From assembly GCF_014633365.1 (NCBI RefSeq), contig NC_068349.1, forward strand, positions 38,703,192-38,767,191: a stretch of 64,000 bases of DNA, given 5' to 3'. This stretch comes from Diospyros lotus. Lineage: Eukaryota; Streptophyta; Magnoliopsida; Ericales; Ebenaceae. Positions 58,501 through 64,000 of this stretch are shown piece after piece. The notes under the pieces are model-generated. The model worked only from the letters and a program-made list of their open reading frames with translations. It searched no databases and was not told the DNA's origin. Numbering within the stretch: position 1 is the first letter of the stretch; every line of letters starts with the position of its first letter. The position numbers and the translations under genes are program-made.

Positions 58501-60653
58501 AGGTAGACCCGGAGAAAGTTAAAGCCATTATAGATATGCCAGCCCCGAGGAGCATCAAGGAAGTACAGAGTCTTACGGGCAAGATAACGGCCTTGGGAAG
58601 ATTCCTTTCTCGTTTAGCGAAAAAAGGCCTTCCTTTCTACAAAGTCCTAGCAAAGGCAAACAACTTTGCATGGAATGACGAATGTCAGAGGGCCTTCGAA
58701 AGGTTGAAAGAGCATTTGGCTACACCTCCGATTCTGACCAAGCTGAAGCCAGAGAGCCATTATATATCTATTTGTCGGTGGCCGAAGAAGTAGTGAGCTC
58801 GGTGCTGGTACAGGAAGAGGATAAGATATAGAGGCCCGTTTATTATGAAAGTAAGTGATTAACAGGAGCAGAGATCCGGTATCCTCTCATGGAGAAACTG
58901 GCCTTTGCTTTGATAAGTTTCAGCTAGGAAACTTCACCCCTATTTTCAAGCTCATACGATTATTGTGCTTACTAACTAACCTTTGAGGCAGGTTCTTAGT
59001 AAACCATAACTTTCAGGGAGGATGTTGAAATGGGCAATGGAGCTTACCGCTTTTGACATTGAGTATAAGCCACGGCCCGCTATTAAGGCACAGTCGTTGG
59101 CGAACTTTATTGCCGAAAGGATAGGGATTCCCAAAGAAGCGGAGGAAAACCAGAAACCATGGACAGTGGCTGTAGATGGGAGCTCCACCTCAAGTGGCAG
59201 AGGAGCAGGATTAATGGTAAAAAGCCCCGAAGGGGAGATATGGCCTTATGCTTTACATTTTGAATTCCGAGTATCCAACAACGAGGCAGAGTATGAAGCT
59301 TTGTTGGCAGGGTTGAGATTGGCTGAGCAATTGGGAGCTCAAAGAGTTGAGTTGAGTTCAGATTCCAATCTAGTGGTGCAACAGGTGAATGGAGAGTATG
59401 AAGCCCGAGAAGGTCACATGGCGCGATACCTAGCCTTGGTCAGAGAATTGATGGCACGTTTCTGACATGTAAAGGTGGAATACGTTCCCTGGACTATGAA
59501 TGCGGAGGCAGACCTGTTGTCTCGAATTGCCTCTTCCTCTTTTCCTACAAGTTCTCGAGAAATTCGAATCGAGTCCCTGCCACAGAAGAGTATCGAAGAA
59601 GTCGATGACCAATTATGTGTGGAGGACGAGCCTAGCTGGATGGATCCTTTCCTGTTGTACCTAAAAGAAGAGAAGCTTCCCAAAGACGATTCAGAAGCTC
59701 GGGAGGTTAAATGAAAGTCCCGAAGTTTCGTATTAGTCAGTGGGGAGCTTTACAGAAGGTCATTCTCGCAGCCACTGCTCAAGTGCATCCGGCCCCGGGA
59801 AGCAGATTATATCCTGAGAGAGATTCATGAAGGCATATGTGGAAGCCACATCGGAGCCCGAACTCTCAGCCAAAAGGCTCTTCGACAGGGATATTACTGG
59901 CCAACGATGGTAAAAGATTCGGAACAACTAGTCAGAACTTGCGACCGATGCCAGCGGACATCTAACTTGGTCCATATACCGGCGGTCGCACTAGCTCACT
60001 TGGCTACGCCTTGCTCCTTCGCTCAATGGGGTATTGACATCTTAGGACCTTTCCCTCCAGTGGCTGGTCAGGTTAAATACATCATAGCTGTTATTGATTA
60101 CTTCACAAAGTGGGTCGAAGCCGAGGCAGTAGCCTTTATTACCGCTAGACGTGTAAAGAAATTTCTATGGAAGAATGTGGTCTCTCGCTTTGGAATTCCT
60201 CGGGTGCTAATCTCCAATAACGGCACTCAATTCACTGATCGATCTGTCCAAGAATGGTGTCAAGCATTGGGAATTAGGCAGTAGTTCACCTCGGTAGCCC
60301 ACCCACAGGCTAATGAACAAATCGAGCTCGCCAACAGGACTTTGTTACGCGGTCTGAAGGCGCGAGTGGATGAGGCAAATGGCAGCTGGGTGGAAGAACT
60401 ACCGAACATCCTGTGGTCTTATCGTACTACGGTGAAAGTGTCCATGGGTGAAACTCCTTTTAGCTTATGCTATGGCTCGGAAGCATTGATCCTAGTGGAA
60501 ATTAGAGTACCTACGCTAAGAGTAGAGCTATTTAGCCCGGAATCCAACGAACAAAATTTGAGGGACTCAAACCCTCGGAGCCTCTCGACCTCGGACTCTA
60601 GGGAGGTGATCTGGGTGCGGAGTTCAGACTCTCGCCGGGAGATAAAATCTTGA
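55514..60653 (+). pseudogene. G2 gag-pol polyprotein, multiple stops and at least two frameshifts
   Basis: It starts at ATG 55514 (MGTRRQQSW). Gag includes ILAIKTYAGTSDPIDHLD and the retrotransposon-gag core (FLATLEGHARAWY), then a knuckle-like YCRFHRDHGHDTEEC. The protease region has VDLGSS where DTG/DSG is usual. RT keeps YVDDMLVKS. RNase H is followed by the second archaeal-type RNase H (VAVDGSSTSSGRGAG ... NNEAEYEALLAGLRLA). Integrase has WGIDILGP but ISNNGTQF, an Asn at the second catalytic Asp position. Stops include 55670, 55853, 56477 and 58275. Frame changes fall near 57690-57740 and 58760-58800. The integrase C-terminus is lost after NEQNLRDS, where unrelated sequence begins. Confidence 0.9.
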
Positions 60654-60737
60654 AAAACCGTAAGGTTCTAAGAAGAGGAAACAAAGTGAGGATTAAGATT
60701 CATTCACATGAAAGAATTTAAAAGGAAAAGACCATGG

Positions 60738-62316
60738 TCATACTCTTAGAATCTTGGCATAATAATCTGGTTCGCTCGAAGTTGGTAGAACGCTGGAGAG
60801 AGCCAAAGTCGTTGGGGAGGAATGGTGGGCATCAGGAACCGAAGGTTCAGAGATAGTAGCGGCAGAAGGTGCAGTTTCCACCCTGCGACGTTTCTTCCGG
60901 CGCGCTAATATCTCCCTCGTTGATAGTATTGAAGCCCCTTCCAGCGAAGCTTCCCCCGTCAATTTCGAGCGCCCTTCTGGTGCTAGTGGAGTTAATATTC
61001 GCTTAAACATAGAACTGATAGGAACGCTGGGAAGCGGTACAGTGGGCTCCGTACCGGTAGAAGTTTGTTTTCTTCGTGCTTCCGAACGAGTCGCTTCGAG
61101 CACCTGGGCGATGGTCGCCGTATCATCTTCGAAAGGAATTGGCAAGATGGAAGGCGCGTTGTTAGATCTTTGTTGCGTAGAGGGGGTCATTGGTTTTCGG
61201 GGTAAGGGGCTCTGAAGAAAAGTCCTTCGAGCTCCCATCGGCGTTGTTCGGGGAAACCTCTTGGAAAGTCTGAAGATCCTCCTCCGCCGTTTTTCGTGAT
61301 CAGGAAGGTGTTGAGGATTTTTTGCTCTTTTTTCTCTTCGGGGCTCGCTCAGGAGGGGCAGCTTTCTCAGATATCCTTTTATCGTGAGGAGGGGCCGAAG
61401 GGCCTGTACTCTTAGGGAAGTCTAAGATCGTCTTCTCAGTAACAGAAGAATAGGTTATCTCCCAAAGATTTTCAACTGCGAAAACAGCGACAAAGATCAA
61501 CATCTGAAAGGTCCAAGAAACGAAGAAAAAAGCGAAGGGCGAAAACTTACAATTTACACCGTCCAAACCCGCTTCAGTAAGAGCTGGGTTAGAAAGCCAT
61601 CCTTCTACCCAGTCCTGGCTGACCTTTATAAGCTTGCTGGCAGGTTCCTTAATGTTCTCGATGCTCGGACGTTTGTGCTTGGTATCCAAAGTCCATCCAT
61701 TGCTAACGGACCAAATTTCTTGGGTAGAGCCCACTGATCGAGGACGGACGAAGACGAAGAGCTCCTTCCAATCGTCCAAATCTTTCGTTCCACCGGAATG
61801 CAATAGGGTTGAGGCTTTGATCTCAAGTTTAGGGCACTCTTTAGGGGCAAGGAGGCAACTCTCCTTTATAATTCTTGGAGAGATCGAAATCCAACCTCCG
61901 GGTTCACGATTGGTGGTAAAAAAAATAGTCGAAGAGCTCTCCTGTGGGTTCCACTCGAGCAATACGACAGATGACGATGAAGCCCATCAAGTACCTCCAC
62001 CCGAAAGGGGAAAGTTGAGTGGGGGGCGATAATAAGATGTTGAAGGAGAGACATAACCCACCCCCGAGGAGGCAGTCGGAAGCCCCGATCAAAGGCACAC
62101 TTGTAAACACAGAGTCGACCCGCGACAGGATGGCACGCTCGGAGATGGGTGTTGAACTCGACCTCTCATTCGTCGGGAATCGCATACTTCTCTAGAAATT
62201 GTTGGCATTCCGACTCATTCATCCATTGGTAGGTAATGGAGGCCGCATGATGCTTCTCCCATTCTACGAGCTCAACGCCGGTGGAGGTGAAATGACCGGA
62301 GCCAGTGATCGCCATT
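60738..62316 (-). pseudogene. G2 antisense gene ('putative gypsy-type transposase' domain)
   Basis: It reads opposite to gag-pol from ATG 62316 (MAITGSGHF). Exon 1 encodes TGVELVEWEKHH, RACHPVAGRLCVYKCAFDRG, LPPRGW and later KRPSIENIKEPASKL, the conserved plant domain annotated as 'Transposase (putative) gypsy type'. A GTAAGT donor at 61545-61550 and an acceptor CGCAG at 61476-61480 define a 75-bp intron, after which VENLWEITYSS and a Lys/Ser/Pro-rich tail follow. Breaks are a TGA about 49 codons in and frame changes near 62040-61900. The intron shows that it is transcribed antisense to the element, so it is not part of the retroviral RNA. Its function is unknown. Confidence 0.7.
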
Positions 62317-62697
62317 GTCGAAAGATTGAACAAGGAAGGTAAAGAGGGTAAGGATGCCTGGCCGCGTAATAATGGAGAAGAAGTGAAGAATACTCGGAAG
62401 AAAGAGAGGAAGAATGGAAAACCTCCGTTTAAATCATAGGGGTAGGAGATCAAAGGGCGAGCAATGATAAACATTAAACACCCCAGGCCGTCGCCAAAAG
62501 ACGAAAAGGATCGGATAGAGCATTGGAAAGAGAAAATACCGCCAAAGCAAAATGGATATTTGTGCCCTCCATACATGCGTAAAAGAAAAAGACGCATCAG
62601 CCCTTCAGGCCCCATAGATACTGACCCTCGGGATAATAAGAGCTTGAGTTTCTGAGATTCCAGCACTCCACAAGCCCTTCGACCTGAATAGCTCAAG

Positions 62698-62715
62698 GAG
62701 TGGGGGGGGGGCAAA
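62698..62715 (+). other. G2 polypurine tract
   Basis: GAGTGGGGGGGGGGCAAA directly before the 3' LTR. Confidence 0.85.
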
Positions 62716-63248
62716 TGATGAGGAAAATACCCTCGGGTCCATAATTACTCTCATGTCCGAAGAAGGCGTCTAATGGCAGTTAAGCCACTTGTTGCGCTTT
62801 AGGGGTATTCTGCAGATGCGGTCTTGTTTGAATCTCAAAGGACACGTGGCAGATATGGGCTACCACGGCAGTTGGTAGGATGCTCGGTAAGGAAGTCCCT
62901 AAGACCCTCTCGCCGATAATGACAGAGGGAGAAAGCTATCCCGAACTTCTCGGAGAAGGCGACTATTATGGAATCCTTATCGATAAGATCCTAAGAAAAG
63001 TGGGATAAAGATCCTAGAAATCTCTACCCAGAATCCTGATCTCAACGCAAGGAAAAAAGAAGAGGGGAGGGTAAAGGTAAGGGATTGGATGACCTTTTGA
63101 TGATTAGAGCATAAGTAATTTTACTGGATTTTCTTGAATAGAGGATATCTGACTTAATCATCGGAGATTGATCGGGGGAGCAAGTCCCCGTCTCCATTGT
63201 AGGCACACTAGAGAAGACGGAAGAAGGTGATCAGCTACTGCATCATCA
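62716..63248 (+). repeat. G2 3' LTR
   Basis: It starts TGATGAGGAAAATACC and ends CTACTGCATCATCA, followed by CCTTC, part of G3. Confidence 0.93.
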
Positions 63249-64000
63249 CCTTCCTTGTTCAATCTTTCGACGATGGCGATCACTGGCTCCAGTCATTTCA
63301 CCTCCACCGGCGTTGAGCTCGTAGAATGGAAGAAGCATCTTACAGCCTCTATTACCTGCCAATGGATGAATGAGTCGGAATGCCAACAATTTCGGGAGAA
63401 GTATGCGATTACCGATAAATGGGAGGTCGAGTTCAACACCCATCTCCGAGCATGCCATCCTGTCACGGGTCGACTCTGTGTTTACAAGTGTGCCTTTGAT
63501 CGGGGTTTTCGACTACCTCCTCGGGGGTGGGTTATGTCTCTCCTTTAATATCTTACTATCGCCCCCGCTCAACTTTCCCCTTTCGGGTGGAGGTACTTGA
63601 TGGGCTTCATTGTCATCTGCCATATTGCTCGAGTGGAACCGACATGAGAGCTTTTCGACTACTTTTTTACCACCAATCACGATCCCGGAGATTGGATTTC
63701 GATCTCTCCAAGAATTATAAAGGAGAGTTGCCTTCTTGCCCCTAAAGAGCGCCCTGAACTTGAGATCAAAGCCTCAACCCTATTGCATTTCGGCGGATCG
63801 AAAGATTCAGACGATTGGAATGAACGCTTCGTCTTCATCCGTCCTCGATCAGCGGGCTCTACCCAAGAAATTTGGTCCGTTAGCAATGGATGGACTTTGG
63901 ATACCAAGCACAAACGTCCGAGCATCGAGAACATTAAGGAACTTGCCGGCAAGCTTATGAAGGTCAGCCAAGGACTGGGTAGAAGGATGGCTTTCTAACC
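63249..64000 (-). mobile_element. G3 interior continuing off the window
   Basis: Inverted counterpart of G2 61600-62340. G3 is the element into which G2 inserted. Its remaining pol, gag and 5' LTR should lie beyond 64000. Confidence 0.9.
63273..64000 (+). pseudogene. G3 antisense gene, partial
   Basis: ATG 63273 (MAITGSSHF) opens the same domain as the G2 antisense gene, with WEVEFNTHLRACHP and CVYKCAFDRGFRLPPRGW. A TAA interrupts it at 63546-63548, and frame changes occur before the KDSDDWNERFVFIRPRSAGS block. The C-terminal exon lies outside the window. Confidence 0.7.

Larger units (their letters stand above)
54889..63248 (+). mobile_element. Full-length Tat-lineage Ty3/Gypsy retrotransposon G2
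   Basis: It is 8,360 bp. LTRs are 534 and 533 bp, with about 31 differences by eye, so it is older than G1. The flanking 5-mers CCCTC (54884-54888) and CCTTC (63249-63253) differ by one transition and lie in the interior of G3. It contains a primer site, gag-pol on the plus strand, an antisense gene and a polypurine tract. Both coding regions are broken. Confidence 0.92.

Noticed and set aside
1..64000. CRISPR arrays, rRNA, tRNA genes, bacterial operons or Shine-Dalgarno sites
   Set aside because: None seen. Short-unit repeats are LTR minisatellites or microsatellites, and the genome is eukaryotic.

Overview
This window reads as nuclear DNA of a eudicot plant with a repeat-rich genome. It is mostly A+T-rich intergenic sequence packed with Ty3/Gypsy and Copia-like retrotransposon pieces, and it has intron-containing genes and plant-type DNA transposons. 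The species cannot be named from the sequence. Only two loci look like intact, single-copy host genes. One is a four-exon, 289-residue plastid-targeted membrane protein (48255-50255, DUF4079 type) whose first intron appears to use a GC donor. The other is a 423-residue proline-rich protein (52027-53298).

Region by region: 1-7950 is intergenic, with a Copia-like LTR rich in GTCGAC/GTTGACC motifs, a segment of about 1.5 kb bounded by inverted repeats, and a MITE of about 0.54 kb. 7953-10888 is a long LTR of Tekay/Del appearance. 11157-13376 is the most striking part: a decayed ENDOGENOUS GEMINIVIRUS-LIKE ELEMENT. It keeps the viral order: an origin stem-loop with TAATATTAC, a rightward coat-protein reading frame with three stops, then leftward REn (132 codons, uninterrupted), a truncated TrAP, and the C-terminal part of Rep with its P-loop missing. 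An LTR starting at 13377 cuts it off. 13377-23732 holds LTR remnants, a perfect-TSD solo LTR, an array resembling heat-shock elements, a CACTA terminus, a 62-bp tandem array and a Copia-like LTR with 13 copies of TTTCGAAA.

23741-31885 is a complete Mutator-like (MULE) transposon with an 8-bp target duplication and long terminal inverted repeats. It carries a FAR1-type transposase with three in-frame TGA codons, a GRF/CCHC zinc-finger gene, and captured exons from a VWA (inter-alpha-trypsin-inhibitor-like) gene and a DAGK/sphingosine-kinase-like gene.

32056-47123 is a four-level nest: solo LTR A contains solo LTR B, which contains a full Tat-lineage Gypsy element G1 (35471-46327), which contains solo LTR C. 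Each insertion has an exact or one-mismatch 5-bp target duplication. G1 gag-pol is one unshifted frame of about 1,859 codons with 14 stops, each explicable by one C-to-T or G-to-A change.

54000-64000 is a second Tat-lineage family. Element G2 (54889-63248) is inserted into an inverted older copy, G3, of its own family. Both carry the antisense gene known from this lineage. Overall the window records host genes surrounded by layered, methylation-type-decayed mobile DNA, plus one integrated plant DNA virus.
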